64,000 nucleotides of DNA from Planctomycetota bacterium (GTDB lineage: Bacteria > Planctomycetota > UBA1135 > GCA-002748355), in contig PDSF01000040.1 of assembly GCA_002748355.1 (NCBI GenBank), positions 20,488 to 84,487 of the forward strand, in the 5' to 3' direction. The translations under genes were made by a program, and so were the position numbers. Below the pieces are notes generated by a model. The model had not been told where the DNA came from. It made no database searches and saw nothing but the letters and a program-made list of their open reading frames with translations. Of this stretch, positions 9,570 through 18,770 are shown piece by piece. Every line of letters starts with the position of its first letter. Within the stretch, counting starts at the first letter, position 1.

Positions 9570-10118
9570 GTGGCGGACAGCTCCAGTGCATGGCGGGTCT
9601 GGCGTCGTTTGGCAGGCTCATATTTCCGTCGGCGGGTCTCGGATGCCGAGTTCGCTGAGGACTGTGTGCAGGAAAGCTGTATGCGTGCTTGGTTGCAGCA
9701 GCGTCGCTACGGGCGCGAGCTGACACCGGCCCTGCTCTTCGGCATTTGTCGCCGCGTGCTCAACGAGATGCTGCGCAGGCAGTATCGGCGGGCGAAAGCC
9801 AGCGAATTGAGCCTTGGGGTGGATGTCGGGGAACCGGTTTGTCCTCGTGCCTCGCATCGCCATCGCATTGGCTCGCTCGAAGCTCCGAGCCTCGGAGTGA
9901 TGCTTGAGGAGTTACAGGGCGCGATCGCGGAGCTGCCGGTCCAATACCGGTCGGCAATGCGGGACAAGAGCAGGGGCCTGTCGCTTCGCGTGATCGCCTC
10001 TCGCCACGGTTGGACCCTGAATGCGGTACGCATGCGCCTATTCCGGGGGCGGCGCATGCTGGAACGGAAGATCAGAGAGCGAATCGATGACTACGACAAT
10101 CGACAGTTTCCTGCCTGA
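9570..10118 (+). CDS. RNA polymerase sigma-70/ECF-like sigma factor
   Basis: AEDCVQESCMRAWLQQRRYGRE...LLFGICRRVLNEMLRRQYRR (region 2) and C-terminal HTH-like IASRHGWTLNAVRMRLFRGRRML. Confidence 0.75.
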   Translation: MADSSSAWRVWRRLAGSYFRRRVSDAEFAEDCVQESCMRAWLQQRRYGRELTPALLFGICRRVLNEMLRRQYRRAKASELSLGVDVGEPVCPRASHRHRIGSLEAPSLGVMLEELQGAIAELPVQYRSAMRDKSRGLSLRVIASRHGWTLNAVRMRLFRGRRMLERKIRERIDDYDNRQFPA

Positions 10119-10965
10119 GCGCGGAGTATGGGGTTTGGGTCTTGCTGTGACCCTGATTTGTCTCGCGGGCCTTAGCCCCGCACTGTCGGCACAGGCGAGT
10201 GACGGCAAGCAGGAGGTGAGCCAAGCCAAGCCGGTGTCCAAGGAGGAGGCCAAGAAGAGCAAGAAAGAGCGCGAGCTGGACCGGGGGGCGCGCCGGGAGC
10301 TGGTTGCTGCGGGCAAGATCGGTCGAGTGCCCCGGGGGACCAAGACCGTCGAGCGCGTGCGCAGCCTGGAGGAAGCGGTGAAGGCCTTCGCTGCGGTTGA
10401 GAGTAAGTATGCAGAGCATCCTTCTATCGTCGCGGAGGCGGCCTTCCGTCGCGGGCAGGTCCTGGGGCGGCTCGGCCGTCCTGCTGAAGCCCAAGAGGCC
10501 TTTGAGCGCAGTGCTGGGCTGGGCAAGCAACGTTGGGCGGCGCGGGCCCATTTCGAACTCGGTAATGCTTGGCGGCGCAGCAAGCGCTGGACGAAGGCCC
10601 TGGACAGCTACCGCAAGGGCAGCGCTGCCGCGGACCGCAAGTATGCGAGCAAATGCCGCCTCTACGTGGGCAAAGCCCTGCTCGTGCTCGGCCGTATTCC
10701 TGAGGCACGCAAGCAGCTCGGTGAACTGGCCCGGGATCCGAAGGTCGATGCCTTCGAGCGCGTGCGAGCCTTCGATGAGATGGCTAGTAGCTTTCTGGCT
10801 GAGCGCCGATTTGAACCTGCACGCGCCCTGCTAAAGGAGGTGGAGCAAGCTCTTGCCGATCTCTGCCAGGGGGCGGACAAGCGGGCTGTGCGTTTGACCA
10901 AGTCGATCAAGCGGATGCGCAGCCGCAAGAAACTCGCGAAGATCGACGCCGAATCAGGGCAGTAA
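10087..10965 (+). CDS. Secreted TPR-repeat protein, overlaps the 3' end of the sigma factor gene
   Basis: Signal peptide (LGLAVTLICLAGLSPALSAQA) and TPR-like helices (AEAAFRRGQVLGRLGRPAEAQEAFERSAGLG). Confidence 0.7.
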   Translation: MTTTIDSFLPERGVWGLGLAVTLICLAGLSPALSAQASDGKQEVSQAKPVSKEEAKKSKKERELDRGARRELVAAGKIGRVPRGTKTVERVRSLEEAVKAFAAVESKYAEHPSIVAEAAFRRGQVLGRLGRPAEAQEAFERSAGLGKQRWAARAHFELGNAWRRSKRWTKALDSYRKGSAAADRKYASKCRLYVGKALLVLGRIPEARKQLGELARDPKVDAFERVRAFDEMASSFLAERRFEPARALLKEVEQALADLCQGADKRAVRLTKSIKRMRSRKKLAKIDAESGQ

Positions 10966-11030
10966 TCGAGCCAGGGGCTGGAGTCTGGCTTAGGTCTCTC
11001 GCTCGGCTTGGCCGCTTTTTCCTGCTGGCT

Positions 11031-11780
11031 TCAACGTCTGACGCGACCCTCTTCGTCGAAGAGTTCGTCGTTGTCGGGCATCCAGATAGCGAATCGATAG
11101 ACCGGCACGAGGGACAGGCCGCTCTCAAGGACGAAGTCTCCGATTTGGGGGCCGAGTTCGATGACCAGGTCCTTGGGAATGCGTCGGCGGAGGTTGAGCC
11201 AGTGCTCGCCGGGTTGGTAGTAACGGAAGAAGTTCTCGAGATCGGGGCCGCGCAGGCTGCCGGGGTGATACTCCCGTTTCCATTGGTCCATTTGCAGGAT
11301 GAAACCGTCTGGAAGGGAGTTCAGCACTTCGGCGAAGTCTGCGCAGCCGGCTGGAGTCTGGCACTTGTTGGCGAGGTTGATTCCGTCCCACCAGGCCAGC
11401 GCGTGGATACGGAGGGCGACGTCGAAGCCTTCGGCGTCGAGGCTCGCCACGAGCGTGGTCTGGATGTAGTGCGTGTCGACATCCTGGGCGAGCACGTCAC
11501 CGACGCGCGCGACCAGTTCCTTCTTGTCCTTGGGGCTTCGCGAGAGGTAGGCCCACTGCGCGTTGACACGACCAAAGTTGAACTTGTACGGGTGATTCAA
11601 GCTGGTGCGGGCGGCCAAGGTCAGCCCATGCGCTTTCTTGATGGCAGCCTTGAGCGCCTTGCCGTGGGCATCCAGCTTGCGGCGGACCGCCAGCCGGAAT
11701 TTGTTGTACTCAGGATCGCGCTGGCGATGTCCTTCGTAGGCGGCGAAATCGAAGTCCTTGAAGGCAGGTAGTTCGGTCAT
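11031..11780 (-). CDS. Conserved hypothetical protein
   Basis: MTELPAFKDFDFAAYEGHRQRDPEYNKFRLAVRRKLDAHG..., compact coding ORF with good composition. Confidence 0.6.
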   Translation of the reverse strand: MTELPAFKDFDFAAYEGHRQRDPEYNKFRLAVRRKLDAHGKALKAAIKKAHGLTLAARTSLNHPYKFNFGRVNAQWAYLSRSPKDKKELVARVGDVLAQDVDTHYIQTTLVASLDAEGFDVALRIHALAWWDGINLANKCQTPAGCADFAEVLNSLPDGFILQMDQWKREYHPGSLRGPDLENFFRYYQPGEHWLNLRRRIPKDLVIELGPQIGDFVLESGLSLVPVYRFAIWMPDNDELFDEEGRVRR

Positions 11781-12088
11781 CGTCGGTAGCGCTTGTGGAG
11801 TTCTTTCAGATGGGCGCTGCGGGCCGGTGCCGCAGGATGGCGAAGTGTTGCCGCATCCTGTGCGCAGCGCCATGTTCAAGATGGCGACGAGGGAATTTCA
11901 TGGCTAGCTCCTGGCGAAACTTGCTCGTGCGCGACGGCCTCAGTGCAGGGTTGCAGAAGCTCGATTTGTATCTCGCGAAGGGAGGCGCCTTGCCGAGCCT
12001 TGTTGCTGCGTTGAATGCGACAGCATGCCCACTTGCGTCATGGGCATTGATGGCGGAGGGTTATCCCTCTCTCTAGCTCTCTCTCCGG

Positions 12089-13633
12089 TTGTTTATGATG
12101 CTCAGATCGATTTGGACGGCGGCGCTTTTCTCCTTCTTACCTCTGTCGTTTCTCCTTGGTCTTGAGGGGCAGGACTCCCGGGGGCGGCATGGTCCGCGAA
12201 TCGTCGCGGAGCAGCGCTTCGGGGCAGCGGTCTTAGCCGCCGAGCTGAAGCGCTCGACGACTCCCCCCTATCAGAGCTTTTGCTCGGTGTGCCATGGAGA
12301 AACAGGGAAAGGAGATGGGCCGTTGGCTCCGCTTTTGAATCCGAAGCCGGTGGACTTCACCCTCGGTCGACCCGTGATTACGGATCGCGTTGGAGGTCTG
12401 GCCAGTGAGGAGCGGCTCCTTCGCATCATTCGTGAAGGAATGCCAGGGAGTTCGATGCCGGCTTTTCACGACTATGGCGATGGGATGATGCGGGTTGCGG
12501 GGCTGTCGATTCCCCGGCTCGCAGTAACCAGGCGTTTCCAGCTACTCAGGCAGGCCGAGCTCGATGCTGGGCGACCGGTGAATGAGGAACAGCTGCGAAA
12601 GCAGGCGGCAAAAGAACTCGGTCTTGCTAAGGAGATTGCTGTTCCAGATTTCACCGGTTTTGCGGCGGATCTGAAGCGAGGTGAGGGGGTGTACCGAATG
12701 GCCTGTGCCGCCTGCCATGGGGTGAATGGGGCGGGCCTCGAGGGGATGTTCGTCGACGCCAAAGGACACTCCATCGGGAGTCGGGATCTTCGTCGCGGGT
12801 TATTCCGTGGTGGCACCTCTACGGATGCGCTGTTTCGGCGAGTGCGGGCAGGAGTCCCCTACTCAGGGATGCCGGCCTATTCGGCCAAGGCCATCTCCGA
12901 TGAGGACTTGATGCATCTCGTCGGCTTTCTTCAGTCTTTGCTGCGTCAGCGCTTAGATTGCGATGATCAGATCCCGTGGCCGGGCCGGCAAAAAACTCCG
13001 ACCTTCTTTGTTGGCTACCGGGCGAACTTGCCTAAGGGAGTAGAGGATCCTCTTTGGGCGCAAGCGCCAGTGTGCGTGCCGACGCTTTTGCATTTCGAGC
13101 GGCATGATCGCCAGACCGGCCGTGGTCTTGAGTTGCGAGCCTTGCACGATCGGGAGCGAATCGCGATTCGCGTCACCTGGAAGGGCGTGCCTGGCCGCAA
13201 GCAGGTGAACGGCTTCGGTGATGGGATAGCCCTGCAGTTGAGTGCGCAGCCGAGCCCTGCCTTCTTTCTTGAGGCGCGCTTTCGCGGCAAGCGTTTCAAA
13301 AACCTGGGGCCTGCTTGGTTTTGGAGTTCTCACCATGGTGGGTTTCGCGCATCCCCGGAATACGTGCCCGGCCAGCTGCAGCTACTTCACGGAAAGCGAT
13401 GGGCTGTTGATGCCGATGCTCCCCAGATTCAGGCTGCCAAGAAGGACGGCAGATACTCGGTCATGTTTGTGCGCCGACTGGCGGTCGCGGAAGCGGGGGG
13501 CGCCGGGGGAGAGGTCCCGATCTCGGGGCTGCGTGAGACTCGCTTGCAGCTCCAGTGCTTTGATGCCGAGCGACGCTCCGGATTGCGGGGCATGGCGTTT
13601 AGCCTCTGGGGGCGCCTACGGCTCGACCCCTAA
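12089..13633 (+). CDS. Diheme c-type cytochrome with C-terminal ethylbenzene-dehydrogenase-like heme-binding domain
   Basis: CSVCHGETGKGDGPLA and CAACHGVNGAGLEG heme motifs; C-terminal domain with YRANLPKGVEDPLWAQAP...RIAIRVTWKG. Confidence 0.8.
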   Translation: MFMMLRSIWTAALFSFLPLSFLLGLEGQDSRGRHGPRIVAEQRFGAAVLAAELKRSTTPPYQSFCSVCHGETGKGDGPLAPLLNPKPVDFTLGRPVITDRVGGLASEERLLRIIREGMPGSSMPAFHDYGDGMMRVAGLSIPRLAVTRRFQLLRQAELDAGRPVNEEQLRKQAAKELGLAKEIAVPDFTGFAADLKRGEGVYRMACAACHGVNGAGLEGMFVDAKGHSIGSRDLRRGLFRGGTSTDALFRRVRAGVPYSGMPAYSAKAISDEDLMHLVGFLQSLLRQRLDCDDQIPWPGRQKTPTFFVGYRANLPKGVEDPLWAQAPVCVPTLLHFERHDRQTGRGLELRALHDRERIAIRVTWKGVPGRKQVNGFGDGIALQLSAQPSPAFFLEARFRGKRFKNLGPAWFWSSHHGGFRASPEYVPGQLQLLHGKRWAVDADAPQIQAAKKDGRYSVMFVRRLAVAEAGGAGGEVPISGLRETRLQLQCFDAERRSGLRGMAFSLWGRLRLDP

Positions 13634-13650
13634 CCCTGCATGCGAGACCT

Positions 13651-13708
13651 GCTCGACATGGGATGGCTCGCATGGGATGGCTCGACATGGGGTGGCTCGA
13701 ATATGGGG
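13651..13708. repeat. Imperfect ~15-bp tandem repeat, 4 copies (GCTCGACATGGGATG)
   Basis: gctcgacatgggatg / gctcgcatgggatg / gctcgacatggggtg / gctcgaatatgggg. Confidence 0.85.
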
Positions 13709-13788
13709 GGCGAGGCCAAACCCTAGGCCAAGCCGCCCAAACGAAGCCGCGCCGAGTACTTCGCTCGCGCGGCTGGATCCTCGGCCTC

Positions 13789-14049
13789 TTAGCCCTTGGG
13801 GGCTTTCTTGCGCTTGGCGGTAAGGCCGAGCAGGTAATCGGCACTCATGTCGTAGCCAGAGGCGAGTTGCGCAATCTTGAGGGCGCTGGGCACGAAGCGT
13901 CCCCGCTCGTAGCTACGAATCGTGTGGGCGGGAATCTTTACGACCTTGGCAGCGTCTTCGAGCGTTTCGAATCCGGCGCGCTCTCGGGCATCGATCAGTC
14001 TCTCGGCTAGCAGTTGTAGTTGCTTCTCTTCTTTTCTCGTTCTCGCCAT
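13789..14049 (-). CDS. XRE-family helix-turn-helix protein
   Basis: MARTRKEEKQLQLLAERLIDARERAGFETLEDAAKVVKIPAHTIRSYERGRFVPSALKIAQLASGYDMSADYLLG, classic HTH_3. Confidence 0.85.
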   Translation of the reverse strand: MARTRKEEKQLQLLAERLIDARERAGFETLEDAAKVVKIPAHTIRSYERGRFVPSALKIAQLASGYDMSADYLLGLTAKRKKAPKG

Positions 14050-14490
14050 GAGCATCCTCCTCGAAGGTTCGCGCCGAATTCTGGGGCAAAACTTCACAAA
14101 TTCCAGGATGAGACTGCCTCTATGGGTGAAGAGTGTTCGCGAATCGTGCTTCGGCACCTCGCAGGCTCGAAGGGAATTGGACAGCGTCCACCCCCAAACA
14201 ATCCAGGCCACGGTGCTATCGGGAGAGGCTCGTTGGCCCGTTTCGCCTCGGCGGGATGATCCTCCTTGGGGCGCTCCTGGGGGGAGCATTCACTCGTTGT
14301 TGCGAGGAATCGCTCATCGGAGCGCCCCGACTTTACTGCCAGCGGAGAGCTGGACTGGTCGCAATCGACCGTTCTCGCATCGTTTTCCGGGCTTCTGTCT
14401 TTGGGGCAGATCTCGGGTCCTGCTTGCAGGCAAGGGCTCAGACGCGTTTTCGCATTGCGATGGCAGCCCGGCCCGGCTCCGATACCCGCA

Positions 14491-15164
14491 TGCGACTTGC
14501 CTACCTCTTTTTCCTGCTAGCCCTGGCTTGCGAAGCAGCTCCGGAGAAAACCCGGGTAAGCGAGCCGAGGCTTGGCCCGCCGCTCGACCTGGCTCGCGGT
14601 GACTTGGGGTATCGAGAGGACTTCGAGGCGGCTTTTGGCCTTCTCGGTCTGCCTTCGGGCTGGCGGCCGGTGGAGTCGCGGAGCCAGGGCTTGCGGGCCA
14701 GCTGGGGGCCGGCGCCTGGGCGTGGGGCGGGAAAGGGTCTCGCTGTCTTAGAGGGCAGGGGATTCGAGGATGCGGTGCATGCTGTTCTGCTGCCACAACG
14801 CCTGGGGAAGCGAGGCCGCCTCGATGTTTCGTTCCGGGCGCTTGGCGGTCATTCGGAGAGCGGCGCCGCGGTGGTCTTCTGGCGCGATGACCTGCATTTC
14901 GACCTGCTCGTATGGGACGCTCTACGCTCGGAGCTGCGCTTCGAGTCCCAAGATGGGGAGCAGCGCAGGGTTCTCGCGCGGGTCTTGCTGTCGCCAGGGC
15001 CAAGGGCTTGGAAGCGGCTCACGATCTCCTGGGACGGGCGCCAGCTCTATGCACAGCAAGGGGAGGCGAGTCTCCAGGGCAGCTTGGCGCCGGGCTTGAC
15101 CCGCCTGGGACTCGCATGTCTTGGTGATGCCCGAGCCGTTTTTGACGATCTCTATCTGCGCTGA
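14491..15164 (+). CDS. Putative lipoprotein with LamG/DUF1080-like beta-sandwich
   Basis: MRLAYLFFLLALACEAAP lipobox; 'FEDAVHAVLLPQRLGKRGRLDVSFRAL...RLTISWDGRQLYAQ' resembles concanavalin-like domains. Confidence 0.6.
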
Positions 15165-15215
15165 GCGGCCGGAGTCCTCAGGCAGCAAGGCCCCTACCCC
15201 TAGTGCGCAGGCGAC

Positions 15216-16781
15216 TTAGCGTGGTGCCGCGTGGACCTGGAGGATCGAGGAGCGGAGTTCGGCCAGGGCGGGGCGCTCGATGTCCCGGGCGTTCCAGTAG
15301 CCGTTCCAGCCGTTTGGCCCGTCCCACATGGGTCCTAGATCCAGGTGCTTGAAGCTCTGGTAGCGATTGGCGAAGGCTACGAAACGGCGAACGTAGCTCA
15401 CCTGCGCCTGCATACCGCCCAGACCGAGCGGAGCAGGTGGTAGGGCCAGGAGGCCGAGTGTCTTGGAGGTCTTGCGGGTGAGCAGCCAGCCGTCGAGCTC
15501 GAGTAAAGACTGCTGCAGGCTGGGCATGTGGTACGAGCGAGCGTCGAGGGCGAAGTGCAGCTCCTGTAGCTCGACCTCTTCCCCAAGCAGCGACTCGTAC
15601 AGCGCGAGTGCCTGTGGATGTCCTGGGCTCAGCTCGATGCCGCAGCGTTGTGAGGGGCGGGCTTGCCGGATCGTGCGGGCGCAGCTTTGGATCCAAGCGC
15701 ACCAGTGCGCGACGGGAAGACGGCCGTAGCACTCGGAGCCGGGCCCGACCAGGGGTTGGCTGAAGAGGATCAGCAAATCGGGCCGAAGCCGCTCGCTCAG
15801 GATCCACTGCGCGTCTTCGGCGCGCTTGCGTTGCTGCGCGGGTGGGAGTGGCGTTCGGCTTCGGCGTGGTGGCACGAGCGCTAGCACCAGCTTGAGCTTG
15901 GCCTCAACCAGGGACTCCCGCAGTTCCTCGGCGCGGGCGAAGAAGTCTTGGTCCAGCTCCTCGTCGAGGTGGACGCTCATCCGCACGCGATCCAGACCCA
16001 GTTCGTGTGCGCGGGCGATGCGCCCTTCGATACTTGGAACGTTGCCGATCCAGCGTTCTGCTTCCGAGTTCGACTTGCTGCGCAGCTCGCCGATGTCCCC
16101 GAGGCTCATGCCCAAGGATCGCATCTCCGACACCGAAAGCGTTGCGTGTTCGACTGGCTGCCGCATCGTCGTGGTGAGTTCATAGGCCGTGGGCAGCTCG
16201 AGGGCATGCAGCCCCAGAGTGAAGCTGGCGCTGAATCCGGCGACGCTCGCGTAGATGAGCATGCTTCGGCTCGTGCCCGAGAGTGGGGGCAGCAGCAGCG
16301 GTAGTGGCAGCCACAGTGGCAGCAGTGCCGCATCCGGGGAGCCGATATTGCTTTGCGCCAGGGCGTTGCAGGTCAGCAGGCTGCAGAACTCGGTCCCGAG
16401 GTCGATCTGGAAGAGCAGCTGTGCTGCGCGCACGGAGTAGAGCACGAAGAGGAAGGCATTCCACAGCGAGGTCACGGTGCAGAGTGCGTGCACGCCGAAG
16501 CGCTGATCGTGCAGGCCCCCGTGATTGGAGTAGATCGCCGTCAAGCAGACGATGGGTAGCACGGCGTTGAGTAGGAGCGTGGGGCCGAGGCCCAGCATCG
16601 CTCCCAGCGCCGCGCCACCGAAGAGCAGGGGGACGGCGAGCGCCGTTGCCATCACCACGCGGCGATGGTGTTTGCTCCAGGGGCCTCCCGGCAAGAGGGC
16701 CTGTACGAAGCTGGCGCCAGCCAACGCGAGGGCGATGCAGCCGAAGAGTGCGTACAGCAGGGTGCCTGGACTCATGATCAC
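15216..16781 (-). CDS. Multi-spanning membrane protein with large C-terminal glycosidase-like (TIM-barrel-like) domain
   Basis: N-terminal ~200 aa hydrophobic segments; C-terminal soluble half with 'ARAHELGLDRVRMSVHL', 'LKLVLALVPP', 'LDLGPMWDGPNGWNGYWNARD'. Confidence 0.6.
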   Translation of the reverse strand: MIMSPGTLLYALFGCIALALAGASFVQALLPGGPWSKHHRRVVMATALAVPLLFGGAALGAMLGLGPTLLLNAVLPIVCLTAIYSNHGGLHDQRFGVHALCTVTSLWNAFLFVLYSVRAAQLLFQIDLGTEFCSLLTCNALAQSNIGSPDAALLPLWLPLPLLLPPLSGTSRSMLIYASVAGFSASFTLGLHALELPTAYELTTTMRQPVEHATLSVSEMRSLGMSLGDIGELRSKSNSEAERWIGNVPSIEGRIARAHELGLDRVRMSVHLDEELDQDFFARAEELRESLVEAKLKLVLALVPPRRSRTPLPPAQQRKRAEDAQWILSERLRPDLLILFSQPLVGPGSECYGRLPVAHWCAWIQSCARTIRQARPSQRCGIELSPGHPQALALYESLLGEEVELQELHFALDARSYHMPSLQQSLLELDGWLLTRKTSKTLGLLALPPAPLGLGGMQAQVSYVRRFVAFANRYQSFKHLDLGPMWDGPNGWNGYWNARDIERPALAELRSSILQVHAAPR

Positions 16782-16915
16782 TTGCGGGTCTCCCGCTCTG
16801 CTATCGACCGTTCGCGGCTCTGTCTTGTCGTGAAGCGGATGTCGCGATGCTCTGGCGATGATCTCGCGGGTGTTTCAGCACCCAGCGGAGGGGCCCGGCT
16901 TGCCCCTTCTCTGCT

Positions 16916-18208
16916 TCAGTCGAGCAGCCATTGCTGCCATTTGGCTTCCAGTTTGCTCAGGTCGGTCTCGAGGCAGCGATAGCTTGCCGCTTCGGTCAGG
17001 CGCAGGTCACCCGCCGGTAGCACTCCGCATTGCAGGACGAAGTCCTTCAGCTTCATGGGGTATCGCTCGGCGATGAAGGCGATGAGGGAGGCCGCCACGT
17101 TGTAGCTGATCTGGGGGGCGAGCTTCTTTCCGGCCACCTTGAGGCGGAAGAGGTTCGAGGACTCGATGAGATCCTTTAGGCGCGGGAGCTGCTTACGGCT
17201 TACTAGATGCCGGGCCGTGCGCTCGGGCTGCTCGCGGGTATAGCCTGATTCGATCCAGCGGGCGATGCCTTCTTGGAGCCAGGGTCCGCCGCCGTCGAGT
17301 CCTAGTTCGGCGGTAAGGAATTGGTGGGTGGCTTCGTGGACGAGCACCGGGTCACGGGGGCTCGCATAGCTTGCGCTCATGTAGCGGTCCCAGGCGTGGG
17401 CCTCCATCGTCATGGCCTGTTCCCTCGGGATGCCGTTGCGGAGGGCCGCGAGCATGTAGCCACGGCGTGTCCTGTGCAGGAAGATCGGCAGCTTGTTTCT
17501 GGAGGGAGGGGCCGAGCCCAAGAGGGGGTGGAGCTTGGGTAGCACCTTGGCTTCTAGCAGCTCCAGCAAGGCCTGACTGCCTGAAGCGGTGGAGTAGAGA
17601 CGGTAGTGCTCGGACTCGAGGACTCGGACATGGGGGGCGTCCTGCTCGGTGAAGCCGATGTTGATCTCTCGCTTTTTGTGCTCGCCCTTAGGCAATTCCG
17701 CGCGGGTAATCTGACTGGCTGGGAGCAGGGCAAAGCTGGCGAGCACGAGATTGGCCTCATTGCGCGCGGTTTGGCTGGGGCTGTGCTCGAAGACGATGGC
17801 AACGCTGAGGGGGCGATCGAAAGGGCAGCAAAGGATCTCTTGGATCTCTTCGCCTCGTTCCCTGTCTCCCCTGCGCACTCGGCAGATGACTTTTCCGGCG
17901 TGCCGGAATGCGATGACCTCTTCGATGGTTCCATCCTCGATCCTGGCGGCGAGGCAGCGGCTGATCGTCGAGAAACGATCCTCCCCGAGCTGGACGATCA
18001 GGCGCGCCCGGTAGCCACCGATCTGGCCGACGTATTGCCGGGGACGATTCGCGTGCAGCTCTTGGTCTTGAACCAGTTCACGCTCGAAGCCAGGTGGCAC
18101 AACGATGGAGCAGTGAGCCGAGGGCACAGAGATCCGCCGCTTGTTGGCCGTCTCCTGATGCAGGCCGGGGCAGAGGAGCAGGGGGAGAAGGAAGAGGGGA
18201 CTCGGCAT
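16916..18208 (-). CDS. Secreted gluzincin-like metallopeptidase (DUF1570-like)
   Basis: VLVHEATHQFLTAELG...PWLQEGIARWIESGY (HExxH plus downstream E) with signal peptide. Confidence 0.75.
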   Translation of the reverse strand: MPSPLFLLPLLLCPGLHQETANKRRISVPSAHCSIVVPPGFERELVQDQELHANRPRQYVGQIGGYRARLIVQLGEDRFSTISRCLAARIEDGTIEEVIAFRHAGKVICRVRRGDRERGEEIQEILCCPFDRPLSVAIVFEHSPSQTARNEANLVLASFALLPASQITRAELPKGEHKKREINIGFTEQDAPHVRVLESEHYRLYSTASGSQALLELLEAKVLPKLHPLLGSAPPSRNKLPIFLHRTRRGYMLAALRNGIPREQAMTMEAHAWDRYMSASYASPRDPVLVHEATHQFLTAELGLDGGGPWLQEGIARWIESGYTREQPERTARHLVSRKQLPRLKDLIESSNLFRLKVAGKKLAPQISYNVAASLIAFIAERYPMKLKDFVLQCGVLPAGDLRLTEAASYRCLETDLSKLEAKWQQWLLD

Positions 18209-18331
18209 CGAGGCTCTGGATGCGATCGCGGATCGAGGGGCGTGCTAGCTGGGGGCGTTCGGCGATGAGGCCAGGCCAAGCAAGATACGGTTTCCAAGTA
18301 GAAAATCTTGGGGGGCCTGAGGCGCGCCGAG

Positions 18332-18361
18332 GGAGGAGAGGGGAGGAGAGGGGAGGAGAGG
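18332..18361. repeat. 10-bp tandem repeat x3 (GAGGAGAGGG)
   Basis: gaggagagggGAGGAGAGGGgaggagaggg read directly. Confidence 0.85.
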
Positions 18362-18416
18362 GGACGGACCCTTGGTATCGAATGCAGATGCAGTGCCGAG
18401 GAAGGGGCCGGACGTG

Positions 18417-18465
18417 GTACAAAAAAATGGGAGTACAAAAAAATGGGCCGCCCGAAAGCGGCCCA
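18417..18465 (-). terminator. Rho-independent terminator reading leftward, with duplicated T-tract
   Basis: Minus strand: TGGGCCGC-TTTCGG-GCGGCCCA-TTTTTTT-GTACTCCCA-TTTTTTT-GTAC; 8-bp perfect stem (18444-18465) followed by two T7 tracts. Confidence 0.8.
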
Positions 18466-18770
18466 CTGTTCCCTGCCAATATTTCCCTCAAGGAGTATCC
18501 CAGCTGGACGACCCCAAGCTTCTTTGCCGTCGCCTGATTCGGCTCCGAGGCTTGGAGACCCCGCGGACCTCTCGGTCCTTCGGGTGTGTCCTTCCGGGAC
18601 GCGCAGGTAGATACACAAATCGTGCCATGGCGCGGGTCGAGCAGGGTTTCGTTGCTCGGCGTGCCTAAGTCCTTATGCGATGGGGGGGGAACTCTCGATT
18701 TTTTCTTGGGGAGAGATTGGGATCCGCTGGAGAAGCTTCGAGCTGTCGGATATCCGTCGGGAAGCCGACG

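Noticed and set aside
16283-16330. GCAGCAGCGG/TGGCAGCC repeats
   Set aside because: Low-complexity Leu/Pro codons (LPLWLPLPLLLPPL) within the membrane protein, not an independent element.
17998-18618. 206-aa minus-strand ORF spanning the terminator
   Set aside because: Would read through a strong intrinsic terminator and a tandem repeat; translation is not protein-like.
18470-18770. tmRNA, SRP RNA, 6S or RNase P RNA in the mazG downstream spacer
   Set aside because: Looked for conserved sequence blocks of these RNAs on the minus strand and found none; left only as a possible unassigned ncRNA.
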